Under the pieces are notes generated by a model, which was not told the DNA's origin, searched no databases, and saw only the letters and a list, made by a program, of their open reading frames with translations. A stretch of DNA of 29,314 nt from CAZVAN01 sp964625245 (GTDB lineage: Bacteria; Patescibacteriota; Saccharimonadia; Saccharimonadales; UBA10212), in assembly GCA_964625245.1 (NCBI GenBank), contig CAZVAN010000008.1, forward strand, positions 1-29,314, in the 5' to 3' direction. Position 1 is the stretch's first letter; the number at the start of each line of letters is the position of its first letter. Below are positions 16,281 to 24,799 of the stretch, piece after piece. The position numbers and the translations under genes were made by a program.

Positions 16281-18048
16281 AACTCCTCCTAAACTTGATT
16301 TGTTCACTCATAAGCTCTAAGTTCGGATTAAAGTATGGGTCGTTATATTCGAGGTACGGTCGATAATAAATCATTGATCTCTCATAGTCAGATGGCGGAA
16401 AATTCTGATAAGAACCTACCGACTGCGATTCGTGATGCTGAAGCTGGGCATATGGCCAGCAGACATTAAGATAGCCTGCCTCATACAGTTGCAAGCATAG
16501 CACAACATCACTACCACCCATTATAAGTTTTTCTTCAAATCCACCGACTTTATCAAATTTCTCAGTCTCAACTGCAAGACAGGCCCCGGTTACAGCTAAA
16601 TAGTTGCGAGGCCAATCTGGAAGCCAGAATAGAGTGAAGACCCCCGGTCTGAGATTTCTGAATATGTGCCCGGCAGCGCCAACCATACCGAGTATGACTC
16701 CGGCGTGCTGGATTGTGCCGTCCGGATAAAATAGTAGCGCCCCTACTGCGCCTCTATCCTTCTGCAGGGCAACGCCAGTTAGTTCTTCTAGCCACTCAGG
16801 GTTGATGACTTCTGTATCATTATTCAAGAAAACTAGAGCCTTGCCCTCTGCCTGCTTCCTCCCAAAATTGTTAATAGCGGAGTAGTTAAAAGGCTTGTCA
16901 TAATGATAGACTTTAATTTTTTTATTACCCTTGAGGGAGTCTATATAATCAAGTGTTGCTTGTTCGCTACTATTGTTTGATATTAATATTAATTCGAAGT
17001 TCTTATATGTAGTTTTCTCTAAAATACTATCCAGACAAAGCCCCAATAATTCAATCTTATCTTTAAAGGGAATAATAATTGAAACCAATGGCTCTCCCAC
17101 AAGGTCATATTTGATATGGTGATTGCTCGGCCGATCCGGAATATCTAAAACTTTAGCTTTAACATCATTACGCTTAAAGTACTCCTCTAAAGCTCGAGTA
17201 CCTGCATCGTGTGAATAGTCCTTTATGGTTACTTGCTTAGCGGTTGAGCTTTCAGCCATCCTCATGTGGTAAAGAATTTTAGGGATATGAACTATCTGTG
17301 GTTTGTGATCAAGAGCTCTCAATATGAAATCATAGTCCTGTGACCCGTCATATTCAGATCTCAGACCACCAACTTTGTTTATCATTTTTTTTGTTGTAAC
17401 CAGGAAATGGGCTGGGTAATTAACGCAGAAAAAAAGATCGGGAGACCATCCCGGTTTAAGAAGAGGAATCATTCTAGTTTTCCCATCATCACTCAGTCGG
17501 TCTTCATCACTATAAAAAAGATCGGCTTTGGGGTTGGCTTTTATGGCTAATGCAACCTCTGCGAGAGCCCATGCGGGTAAAATGTCATCATGATCTAGAA
17601 ATGCTATATAGTTGCCGAGGGCCTGTTCAATACCCTTGTTTGTATTCCCGGATATGCCTAGATTCTTATTGAGCTCTATGTAGTTAATCCTCTTGTCTCG
17701 CTTGGATGCGTTTTTAATACCTTTGGCTCTCTCGGCGTCAGACGAGCCTCCAATCACTAAACAAAGTTGCCAACGCTGATAGTTTTGAGCAATTACCGAT
17801 TCAACCAGCTCATCTATATATTTCTTTGGCGTGTTGTAGCACGGGACAACTATCGATATTAATGGTCCATTAGAAATTTTTTTATGATTAACAAGTAGTG
17901 GTTCTTTCTGCTTAATCCACTCCTCATAGGTCAAATCGCTAAGGTTAGGAAGCGGTTGTTTTTTTATAAGAGCTTTCACAGTTTGACGACGTTTTGATCC
18001 CACCGGCAAAAGTTTGTTGACCAGTTTGCCTTGGATGCTGCGATACAT
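16273..18048 (-). CDS. Two-domain GT2 glycosyltransferase
   Basis: A 591-residue protein with two GT-A domains in tandem. Domain 1 (about 60-300) starts LISIVVPCYNTPKKYI, keeps a DxD equivalent in FLDHDDILP and has SDEDRL after it. Domain 2 (about 320-570) starts LVSIIIPFKDKIELL, has FLNNDTEVI as DxD and ends with the GGSDVVLCLQLYEAGY acceptor block typical of rhamnosyltransferases such as WbbL and RgpB. Both active sites look intact, so the enzyme may add two residues in turn. No membrane helix is evident. It sits between the methyltransferase (directly abutting) and the WsaF-like enzyme in the Wzm/Wzt operon, so it probably makes the repeat unit of the exported glycan. Confidence 0.85.
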   Translation of the reverse strand: MYRSIQGKLVNKLLPVGSKRRQTVKALIKKQPLPNLSDLTYEEWIKQKEPLLVNHKKISNGPLISIVVPCYNTPKKYIDELVESVIAQNYQRWQLCLVIGGSSDAERAKGIKNASKRDKRINYIELNKNLGISGNTNKGIEQALGNYIAFLDHDDILPAWALAEVALAIKANPKADLFYSDEDRLSDDGKTRMIPLLKPGWSPDLFFCVNYPAHFLVTTKKMINKVGGLRSEYDGSQDYDFILRALDHKPQIVHIPKILYHMRMAESSTAKQVTIKDYSHDAGTRALEEYFKRNDVKAKVLDIPDRPSNHHIKYDLVGEPLVSIIIPFKDKIELLGLCLDSILEKTTYKNFELILISNNSSEQATLDYIDSLKGNKKIKVYHYDKPFNYSAINNFGRKQAEGKALVFLNNDTEVINPEWLEELTGVALQKDRGAVGALLFYPDGTIQHAGVILGMVGAAGHIFRNLRPGVFTLFWLPDWPRNYLAVTGACLAVETEKFDKVGGFEEKLIMGGSDVVLCLQLYEAGYLNVCWPYAQLQHHESQSVGSYQNFPPSDYERSMIYYRPYLEYNDPYFNPNLELMSEQIKFRRSYD

Positions 18049-18975
18049 CTAATTGGGCCTTTTCGAACTGTTGAGTGTTTTGGCTTTCGTTTTTTTCAAC
18101 CAACTTGTATTTTTAATATCCAGCTCGGTTTTTAGTTCATGAAGTTCCCGGCGGAGTTGATCTAGCTCCTTATCTTTCAGTTTAAGTATTTTCTCGAAGT
18201 GTTTAATCGTACCCCTAATATATTTATCCATTTTGGCATTGTGCTCTAGCATGTCCTTGGTAGTCCATCGCTCTGATATGGCACCGATTGATGGTAGCAA
18301 CTGATTAGGTTTAGAGTCAGAACAAACCATTAAGAAATAGACCGATTTCGCGGGCTCGATTGGTGCAGCGTTAATCGTAACCATTTCAGTCGTATCGTTG
18401 CTGGCGATCAGTTTCTTATTCAGGAGGGCGTTATAAAGCCAGGTAGACTGGTAATACGTTTCGACATTTTTAAAAAAGCTACCTAGTAGCTCTTCTAATT
18501 CCATCTGCTTAAATTCATGGACATGAAAGTCAGCGCCTTCGGGAAACTCTGTATCATTCGGGGTTGAAACTATAAATTGGCCACCATCTCTTAAGACTCG
18601 TTTAACCTCGGCAACGAATTTCTTATAGTCTTGGATATGTTCAATGGTCTCAAAACTAACCACTACATCTACTGATTTATCTTCAAGTGGGATCTCAACC
18701 GCATCACCGATTTTAAATTCAATTTTTTCCGACGAATAATGCTCTCTCGCGTAGTCAATCGCTGGTTGGTTTAGGTCGACGCCGATTACTTTTTTAGCCT
18801 CAGCGGCCAGCATATTGCTTCCGTACCCTGAACCACAGGCAATATCTAAAACTATTTTTTTCTTAACAAGTGCAGTAGCTGCTTTATAGCGAACAAGGTG
18901 TTCGCCGTACATCATGCTACCCTTATGATACTCCGGCACCATCCTCTCACCACTGTCATCTAGATTTACGGCCAT
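18049..18975 (-). CDS. SAM-dependent methyltransferase with C-terminal coiled coil
   Basis: 308 residues. The first 200 form a class I methyltransferase: motif I VLDIACGSGYGSNML, motif II VIGVDLNQPAIDYA, and VVVSFETIEHIQDYKKF. The last 60-70 residues are a charged heptad-rich coiled coil (KHFEKILKLKDKELDQLRR region) ending in a basic tail. This layout recalls chain-terminating methyltransferases such as WbdD, where a coiled coil measures polysaccharide length before ABC export. The coil here is short, and there is no kinase domain, so the parallel is only suggestive. The ATG overlaps the wzt-type stop by one base. Confidence 0.78.
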   Translation of the reverse strand: MAVNLDDSGERMVPEYHKGSMMYGEHLVRYKAATALVKKKIVLDIACGSGYGSNMLAAEAKKVIGVDLNQPAIDYAREHYSSEKIEFKIGDAVEIPLEDKSVDVVVSFETIEHIQDYKKFVAEVKRVLRDGGQFIVSTPNDTEFPEGADFHVHEFKQMELEELLGSFFKNVETYYQSTWLYNALLNKKLIASNDTTEMVTINAAPIEPAKSVYFLMVCSDSKPNQLLPSIGAISERWTTKDMLEHNAKMDKYIRGTIKHFEKILKLKDKELDQLRRELHELKTELDIKNTSWLKKTKAKTLNSSKRPN

Positions 18976-20186
18976 TAGTCCTCCTTGATATTTATTTGAT
19001 GATTTGGGTGTATAGATATAAAAGTATCGTCCCAGCCACTGATACTAAAATCTGCCATGCGCTCACGCCAATCATAAAACAGAGTACCATTTTCATTAGC
19101 TATAGCGGGGGAAATGCTATATGTGCCATTACCAAAAATATTATCGATTTTATACTCGACGCTTATCTTATCGCCATCTTTGACTGACTTAACCTTGATG
19201 TGTTCAAGCTTAGTATTAGTAGTAAAAACTGGCTCTTCTTCATCCTTTCGTTTTATCATCAAGCCATATATTTGATTCTGCACCTTTTTATTAGCCTTCA
19301 TGTTCACAACTACCGTAATCTGATCCCCGGGATTATAATGATCCTTTTCTTCTGAACCGTTATAGAATTTAGCCGAGGTTATATAAATATCCCGATTTCC
19401 CCACCGCTGTTTTGTTTTTTTACTATCACCCTTTTCGTCGGCTGATTGCTCAATGAGTAGATCGTTGTAGGCACTAAGTACCTCCCCAGTACGACCGATC
19501 TTCTTGAGTTCACCCGTCTCTATTAGTAGAGCACGGTCACAAAAACTCTCAATCGATCCCTTGTCATGTGAGACAAAAACCACTGTTCTCTTCTCTTTCT
19601 TAAGAATTCTAAAATAATCAAAGCATTTTTGCTGGAAAGTCGAATCGCCGACTGCCAGTACTTCGTCTACTAGTAAAATGTCGCTGTGCGCCCGGATAGC
19701 AATAGAGAAAGCCAGACGAACCTGCATGCCAGATGAGTAGTTTTTTAGTTTTTGATCCATGAATTTTTCTAGTTCAGCGAACTTAACTATATCTTTATAC
19801 ATTGCCATCATTTCCTTACGGCTGAAACCAAGCAAGGCACCATTCAAAAACACATTCTCTCTTCCCGTAAGTTCGGGGTTAAATCCTACTCCAAGCTCAA
19901 TGAACGGCGTAAGACTTCCCCTGACATAGACCTCCCCCTGAGTAGGGGAATAAATACCCGCCAGCAGCTTAAGGAGGGTGCTCTTGCCGCTACCATTGCG
20001 GCCCACTATTCCGAAGAATTCTCCCGTCTTCACCTCGAAAGAAACGTTTTTTAAGGCATGCTGAAGCTCATAGCCTTTTTCCCGTCTATAAAAGTTAACT
20101 GCTGCAGACTTTATGGAAGAATTCTTTTCGTGCGGAAGCTTGAATAGCTTACTAACATTCTCAACCTTGATCGCAAAATCATCCAT
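18975..20186 (-). CDS. Polysaccharide ABC transporter ATPase, Wzt/TagH type
   Basis: 403 residues. An N-terminal ABC ATPase domain has Walker A GRNGSGKST (62-70), signature YSSGMQ (150-155) and Walker B ILLVDEV (170-176). A C-terminal domain of about 145 residues (from SAKFYNGSEEKDHYNPGDQ) matches the beta-sandwich glycan-binding domain of Wzt. In O9a/O8-type systems that domain recognises the modified non-reducing end of a finished polysaccharide and licenses export. Its presence here, next to two methyltransferase genes, points to export of capped chains. The permease gene lies two bases upstream on the same strand. I do not assign wzt versus tagH, as the polymer is not known. Confidence 0.92.
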   Translation of the reverse strand: MDDFAIKVENVSKLFKLPHEKNSSIKSAAVNFYRREKGYELQHALKNVSFEVKTGEFFGIVGRNGSGKSTLLKLLAGIYSPTQGEVYVRGSLTPFIELGVGFNPELTGRENVFLNGALLGFSRKEMMAMYKDIVKFAELEKFMDQKLKNYSSGMQVRLAFSIAIRAHSDILLVDEVLAVGDSTFQQKCFDYFRILKKEKRTVVFVSHDKGSIESFCDRALLIETGELKKIGRTGEVLSAYNDLLIEQSADEKGDSKKTKQRWGNRDIYITSAKFYNGSEEKDHYNPGDQITVVVNMKANKKVQNQIYGLMIKRKDEEEPVFTTNTKLEHIKVKSVKDGDKISVEYKIDNIFGNGTYSISPAIANENGTLFYDWRERMADFSISGWDDTFISIHPNHQINIKED

Positions 20187-20188
20187 AG

Positions 20189-20989
20189 TTATATATTCTC
20201 CGCGAAGAATTTGGATTCTCTTCGAAAGTAGGTTACCCCAGCGATAAAGACCAACACAACGATAGTAAAGGGTATGAATTTATACCACCCACCATTAAAC
20301 ACCTGATAGATTGTTCGAGTCTGGTGGGTCACGACAGCGTAACGCGTATCCTGAATGGTCTGCGCCATGGGATTAAGCATTATTAATTTTTGGAAGGTCA
20401 GGTTTGTTATACGAGCCAGTGGGTAGAGAATGGGCGTTAAATAAAAACCAGCCTGCAAAATGACTTCCCAGATATAGCTAACATCTCGATATTTAACAAA
20501 TGCTGCTGACAAGAAAAGTGATAAGCCTACTGCAAATATATAAACTTCAAGCAATATTAAGGGCAACCAGAGGGTTGTTCTTAGAAGGTCAACGTGATTC
20601 ACGAATAAGAAAACAACGACGACTAATAGGTTTAGGAAAAGATTGATGAGGGCTGAGATGCTGCTGCTCAGTACTATTATCCACCGCGGGATGCGTATTT
20701 TCCGGATAAGATCACCCCTGCCAACAATGGAGCCCAGGCTTTGCATAGTCATCTCATTAAAGAAATTCCAGATAATGATCCCTAGTAATAAATAGACTGG
20801 ATAGTGTGGAACTCCGTTACCTAGCTTCAAAAATTTAACAAAGACTAAATACAATATAACGAATAGGAGGAGAGGCCTAAGCAGTGACCAGGCGTAGCCT
20901 AGCATTGAGCCTTGGTAGCGCAGTTTAAAGTCAGTTCTCACCAGTTCCGCCAGTAACGCGCGGTTTTTCTTAGAAAAGATATGTTTCAT
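20189..20989 (-). CDS. Polysaccharide ABC transporter permease, Wzm/TagG type
   Basis: A 266-residue ABC2-type permease with six predicted membrane helices. It begins with an amphipathic basic segment (NRALLAELVRTDFKLRYQGS), followed by LGYAWSLLRPLLLFVILYLVF, which is the conserved N-terminal block of Wzm/TagG/RfbA permeases; ILYPLARIT and LNPMAQTIQDTRY are conserved late blocks. It forms the transmembrane half of the exporter with the downstream ATPase. Its ATG lies within two bases of a divergent ATG on the other strand, so promoters for the two directions must overlap. It is the first gene of the minus-strand operon. Confidence 0.92.
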   Translation of the reverse strand: MKHIFSKKNRALLAELVRTDFKLRYQGSMLGYAWSLLRPLLLFVILYLVFVKFLKLGNGVPHYPVYLLLGIIIWNFFNEMTMQSLGSIVGRGDLIRKIRIPRWIIVLSSSISALINLFLNLLVVVVFLFVNHVDLLRTTLWLPLILLEVYIFAVGLSLFLSAAFVKYRDVSYIWEVILQAGFYLTPILYPLARITNLTFQKLIMLNPMAQTIQDTRYAVVTHQTRTIYQVFNGGWYKFIPFTIVVLVFIAGVTYFRRESKFFAENI

Positions 20990-21038
20990 GAAGCTTATAG
21001 GTAATAATTATAGAGGACTAAGGAGTATTTATAAACCG

Positions 21039-22043
21039 ATGGCCGAAGTTGACGCAGCTGTAGTTATCCCTAACTGGAATGGCATAGACTCTATTGGCGA
21101 CTGTTTGGACTCCATGCAAGCTCAATCTGAACCCGCACATATTATTGTTGTTGATAATGGATCGGCCGATGGTTCGGTAGATTTTATTGAAGAGCACCAC
21201 TCCGAAGTAGAGCTAATCAAGCACGCTAAAAATCTAGGCTTCGCGGGCGGTGTTAATGCCGGCATCCGCAGGGCTATTAATCAAGACTTCAAATATGTAG
21301 CCCTCCTTAATAACGATGCCGTGGCCGACAAAGACTGGTTGAAGCATTTGGTCAGCTTTTTGGACAGCAATCCCAAGGCTGGTATTGCTACCTCCAAAAT
21401 TTGTGACAGCCATAGAGCACATCTGGACAGCACCGGCGATATATACACTACTTGGGGCCTGCCGTTCCCCCGTGGCCGCGGCGAGGCTTTTAGCGATAAG
21501 TACGACAATGATACTTGGGTCTTTGGCGCATCCGGTGGCGCCAGTCTTTACAGGGTAGGTATGCTTCAAAAAATTGGTCTATTTGACGATGATTTCTTCG
21601 CCTACTACGAGGATGTTGATATAAGTTTCCGGGCCCAGCTAGCCGGCTGGAAGGTAGGCTATGTGCCCCGCGCCCTGGTCTATCATCAAATTAGTGCCAC
21701 CAGCAACAAAATTAAAGGCTTTGCCACCTACCAAACGTTGAAAAACCTGCCCCAACTGTTTTGGAAAAATGTGCCCTTCGGCTTGTTCCCAAAGATTATG
21801 CCGCGTTTTACAGTTTTATATTTCTCAATATATTTTAGCGCTCTATCCCGTGGCCAGGTTTGGCCGGCTACTAAGGGCCTTTTAGCATCGCTACTCCTAT
21901 GGCCCAAAAAAATCGTGCAAAGATACAAAATCCAATCCCATAGGAAAGTTAGTACAGCCTACATTGACTCTATGATTACGCAGGGCTTGCCGCCCAACGC
22001 CCACAAACTAAGAAAAGTTTTTAGAATGAGTGGGCAAGTATGA
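21039..22043 (+). CDS. GT2 glycosyltransferase, rhamnosyltransferase-like
   Basis: A GT-A enzyme of 334 residues from ATG 21039. VVIPNWNGIDSIGDCL, VVDNGSADGS, NLGFAGGVNAGI, LLNNDA (Asn91-Asn92-Asp93) and DDDFFAYYEDVDISFRAQLAGWKVGY are all typical of the WbbL/RgpB-like rhamnosyltransferase branch of GT2. The C-terminus is hydrophobic and basic, probably binding the membrane face. An in-frame ATG at 20988 would begin inside the first codons of the divergent permease gene and add 17 residues unlike GT2 N-termini, so I prefer 21039. An AGGAG is at 21020-21024 but sits 14 bases away. It overlaps the GT4 gene by four bases. Confidence 0.85.
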   Translation: MAEVDAAVVIPNWNGIDSIGDCLDSMQAQSEPAHIIVVDNGSADGSVDFIEEHHSEVELIKHAKNLGFAGGVNAGIRRAINQDFKYVALLNNDAVADKDWLKHLVSFLDSNPKAGIATSKICDSHRAHLDSTGDIYTTWGLPFPRGRGEAFSDKYDNDTWVFGASGGASLYRVGMLQKIGLFDDDFFAYYEDVDISFRAQLAGWKVGYVPRALVYHQISATSNKIKGFATYQTLKNLPQLFWKNVPFGLFPKIMPRFTVLYFSIYFSALSRGQVWPATKGLLASLLLWPKKIVQRYKIQSHRKVSTAYIDSMITQGLPPNAHKLRKVFRMSGQV

Positions 22044-23131
22044 AAATTGTAATTGATGCCCGCGAATCCGGTACCAGCACTGGCCGCTATATAGATAGGT
22101 TGGTCGAGTATTTGCATAAGTTGGAGCCGGAATATGAAGTTGTGGTCCTAACTAAGACCCCGAGGATTAATTACATAAAAGATGTGGCCCCTGGGTTTAA
22201 AGTTCTCAGTTCCGACTACAAAGAGTTCACTTTCGCTGAACAGCTCGGCTTTTTAAGACAGCTCCGTTCATTAAATGCTGACCTAGTACACTTTAACGCG
22301 CCCCAGCAGCCTGTCTTATACTCTGGCCGCTCCGTCACAACCATACATGACCTCACAACCGCCCGGTTTAATAATCCTTCCAAGAATTGGCTGGTGTATA
22401 AGTTCAAGCAACAGGTTTACGGGTGGGTAGTAAAGCGTGTAGCCAAAAAATCCAATCGGCTTATAGCCATCAGTAATTACTCCAAAACTGACTTAATAAA
22501 ATTTACAGGCATTAATCCGGACAAAGTTGAAGTTATCCACGAGTCCGCTGACAATATTACCGAGCCAGCCGAGCCGCTTGAGATATTGAGAGATAAAAAA
22601 TTTATAATGTACGTCGGCCGGCCAACGCCCCATAAAAACCTCGAGAGGCTGGTTGAAGCGTTTTCAATTTTAAGACAAAATAATCCGGAACTGCTGTTGG
22701 CGCTAGCCGGAAAAGTTGATAAGAACTACGAGCGTATTAAAAATATTGTGGAGCAAAAGGGGTTGGCTAAGTCTGTGATATTCACCGGCTTTATCTCTGA
22801 AGGACAACTCCGGTGGCTCTATGAGAACACCAAGGCTTACGTTTTCCCAAGCCTAAGCGAGGGCTTCGGTTTGCCGGGTTTGGAGGCTATGGTCCACGGC
22901 GCCCCGGTGCTCAGCAGTAGGGCTACTTGTTTGCCAGAAATCTACGGCGATGCCGCTCACTATTTCGACCCCTTGGACGTGGAGGATATGGCATCAAAAA
23001 TCAGTGATGTGCTGACAGATTCCAAGCTAAGGAACGACTTAGTCAAAAAAGGTCACGCCCAAGCCGCCAAATACTCTTGGGAGACTAGCGCCGAACAAAC
23101 TCTAGAAGTCTACAAAAAAAGCCTTTCTTAG
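22040..23131 (+). CDS. GT4 family glycosyltransferase
   Basis: A 363-residue GT-B enzyme. The N-terminal half has the acceptor-domain layout (VIDARESGTSTGRYIDRL start, VTTIHDLT). The C-terminal half has FIMYVGRPTPHKNLERLVEAF for donor phosphate binding, and the EX7E retaining motif at Glu274-Glu282 in SEGFGLPGLEAM. These are standard GT4 features, with mannosyl-, glucosyl- or rhamnosyl-transfer all possible. It is translationally coupled (ATGA) to the upstream GT2. It probably contributes a linkage or primer sugar to the glycan exported by the neighbouring ABC system. Confidence 0.9.
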   Translation: MKIVIDARESGTSTGRYIDRLVEYLHKLEPEYEVVVLTKTPRINYIKDVAPGFKVLSSDYKEFTFAEQLGFLRQLRSLNADLVHFNAPQQPVLYSGRSVTTIHDLTTARFNNPSKNWLVYKFKQQVYGWVVKRVAKKSNRLIAISNYSKTDLIKFTGINPDKVEVIHESADNITEPAEPLEILRDKKFIMYVGRPTPHKNLERLVEAFSILRQNNPELLLALAGKVDKNYERIKNIVEQKGLAKSVIFTGFISEGQLRWLYENTKAYVFPSLSEGFGLPGLEAMVHGAPVLSSRATCLPEIYGDAAHYFDPLDVEDMASKISDVLTDSKLRNDLVKKGHAQAAKYSWETSAEQTLEVYKKSLS

Positions 23132-23141
23132 GTGTTATCTC

Positions 23142-23150
23142 TGGTATACT
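23142..23150 (+). promoter_or_regulatory. Extended -10 promoter candidate
   Basis: TG-G-TATACT (23142-23150) is a near-consensus extended -10 element, with no good -35. The ATG at 23160 is nine bases after the -10, so the transcript would begin at or a few bases before the start codon. There is no SD. Confidence 0.55.
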
Positions 23151-23159
23151 TGGCTCAAG

Positions 23160-24116
23160 ATGAGCAAGGAGTCAGTCATTATCTCATTCGTGGTGCCGGT
23201 GCATAACGAAAGCACCGGGTTGCTTGATTTTCACGAATCCCTTTTAGGAGTCATCAGGAAAGACGTCAAGGATCCATACGAGCTTATCTATATAGATGAT
23301 GGCAGCAGCGATGACAGCGCCGAAATTATAAGTAAGCTGGCTAGCAGCGACCACTCTGTAGAGCTAATTAAGTTTTCCAGAAACTTCGGTAAAGAAATTG
23401 CCATAACCGCTGGCATTCATCAGGCAACCGGTCAGGCAATCATCATGCTAGACTCCGACGGCCAGCACCCGGTAGAGCTAATTCCTCAGTTTATATCCCA
23501 CTGGAAAGCCGGCAGCAAAGTAGTAATTGGAGTTAGAAGTGCCAACCAAAAAGAAGGTTTTATAAAGCGCTACGGATCAAAACTCTTTTACGGCTTTTTT
23601 AACCGTTCCACCGGCATGAGGTTAATGCCAAGGGCAACTGATTTTAGGCTTATTGATAAAGCCATCCAGCATGAATTCAAGCTTATGACTGAGCGTAACC
23701 GCATCACACGCGGGTTGATTGATTGGTTAGGATATGATCGCGATTACATAGAATTTAAAGCCAGCCCACGCCTGAGCGGTGAAGCCGGCTACTCATTTAA
23801 GAAACTATTTAAACTGGCTATTGATAGCGCCATTTCGCTAAGCATCTCACCGCTATACATTACCGCCTATATTGGGGCGGTTATCTTGCCGCTTTCCACC
23901 TTACTTGGGTTGTTTATGCTGGTTAACTTGGTGTTAGGCGATCCTACGCACCTGCATGCCACCGGCACGGCTTATCTTATGGTTCTGGTCCTATTTTTGG
24001 TGGGTATACTCCTATTATCACAGGCAATTATTGGATTGTATCTGTCGCACATCCATACCGAGACTCAAAACCGTCCACTCTACGTAATTGATCAAGAAAA
24101 CTCCAAAAACCTCTAG
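23160..24116 (+). CDS. GtrB-like polyprenyl-phosphate GT2 glycosyltransferase
   Basis: 318 residues. A GT-A domain with FVVPVHNES, IYIDDGSSDDS, FSRNFGKEIAITAGI and LDSDGQHP (Asp98-Ser-Asp100) is followed by two C-terminal membrane helices (about 230-255 and 268-295). This is the layout of GtrB/DPM1-type transferases, which move a sugar from a nucleotide to undecaprenyl phosphate. The GtrA-family gene at 10954-11373 is a plausible partner, although it is far away. No SD precedes the ATG; the start is set by the extended -10 element just upstream. A convergent gene (jag) follows after 95 bases. Confidence 0.9.
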   Translation: MSKESVIISFVVPVHNESTGLLDFHESLLGVIRKDVKDPYELIYIDDGSSDDSAEIISKLASSDHSVELIKFSRNFGKEIAITAGIHQATGQAIIMLDSDGQHPVELIPQFISHWKAGSKVVIGVRSANQKEGFIKRYGSKLFYGFFNRSTGMRLMPRATDFRLIDKAIQHEFKLMTERNRITRGLIDWLGYDRDYIEFKASPRLSGEAGYSFKKLFKLAIDSAISLSISPLYITAYIGAVILPLSTLLGLFMLVNLVLGDPTHLHATGTAYLMVLVLFLVGILLLSQAIIGLYLSHIHTETQNRPLYVIDQENSKNL

Positions 24117-24134
24117 ATGTAATCTAGGCCGAGA

Positions 24135-24165
24135 TTGCCAAGCCACGAGCGGGCAAGCAGTTTTT
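24135..24165 (+). terminator. Weak hairpin with T run after the GtrB-like gene
   Basis: TTGCC (24135-24139) can pair with GGCAA (24152-24156) across a 12-base loop, and five T's follow at 24161-24165 after a four-base gap. The stem is short and the loop large, so this is a tentative terminator for the plus-strand gene. Confidence 0.3.
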
Positions 24166-24189
24166 AATAATAAATTAATGTTCTGGTAT

Positions 24190-24213
24190 AAATACTTAAC
24201 AAGTTAAGTATTT
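24190..24213. repeat. Perfect AT-rich inverted repeat at the end of jag
   Basis: AAATACTTAAC (24190-24200) and GTTAAGTATTT (24203-24213) are perfect 11-base arms around a two-base centre. The right arm enters the jag stop codon. It has almost no G/C pairs and no immediate T run on the minus strand, so it is not a classical terminator. It could be a weak or Rho-like stop point for the rnpA-yidC-jag transcript or a dimer-binding site. Confidence 0.6.
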
Positions 24214-24799
24214 ACTTAAGCTCAGTGGGGGAGTCTTTTGTTTCAGTTTCTGAGGCTTGAGTCTTGGTGGCCTTCTTTTTGGCTGGCTTCTGCTCGGTTG
24301 GCTCTACAGCCTCCACTACCGGCTTCAACACAATATGGCGGTCGCGGCCAAAACCAACTGACTCGGTCTCTATGCCATAGTCGCTGGCGGCCTTATGGAC
24401 AATCCGGCGGTCAGCGGCATTCATAGCCGGCAAATCTTTAGGTTCACCCTTGTCTTTGGCCTCCTTGAACCAGATTTCGGCTTGTTTGGCTAGGCGTTCC
24501 CCCCGCTGTTTCTTATACTCGGCTACATCAATATTGATGCGGGTGTGACTAAAGTTCTGGCTCCTAAGCGCGTTACTGATAATAAATTGTAGGGCCCGCA
24601 TGGTATCGCCCCTCTGCCCTATTAAAAAGCCGTTGAGGTGGGTCGACGGGATATCCAGCTCAATGACTTCCCCGTCCTCGCTGGTGGCGTGTACGTCGGT
24701 ATTGAGACCAAAAAAGGATAGTAGGTCTTCCAGATATTTTTTGGCATAGACTATGGCTTCTTCCAGGGAATCGTTAGTTAAGGTCGCATCGCTACTCAT
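24212..24799 (-). CDS. jag: KhpB/Jag RNA-binding protein (KH + R3H)
   Basis: 195 residues. A KH domain (about 12-85) begins EEAIVYAKKYLEDLLSFFG and has the GxxG loop at 61-64 (LIGQRGDTM). An R3H domain (about 90-160) has the R-x3-H motif in RRIVHKAASDYG, followed by GFGRDRHIVLKP. A Lys/Glu/Thr-rich tail of about 30 residues follows. The N-terminal Jag_N domain of Firmicute homologues is missing: only about ten residues precede the KH domain. KhpB binds RNA and acts in cell elongation and division in Firmicutes. Its ATG overlaps the yidC stop (ATGA), so it belongs to the rnpA-yidC-jag operon. Confidence 0.9.
   Translation of the reverse strand: MSSDATLTNDSLEEAIVYAKKYLEDLLSFFGLNTDVHATSEDGEVIELDIPSTHLNGFLIGQRGDTMRALQFIISNALRSQNFSHTRINIDVAEYKKQRGERLAKQAEIWFKEAKDKGEPKDLPAMNAADRRIVHKAASDYGIETESVGFGRDRHIVLKPVVEAVEPTEQKPAKKKATKTQASETETKDSPTELK

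Noticed and set aside
15936..16292. 118-codon plus-strand frame
   Set aside because: Antisense to the WsaF-like gene, with no ribosome binding site and no recognisable domain.
16281..16307. GTG 16307 as start of the WsaF-like gene
   Set aside because: A strong AGGAGGAG lies downstream of it, directly before ATG 16280.
21234..21569. 111-codon minus-strand frame
   Set aside because: Antisense to the conserved core of the GT2 gene.
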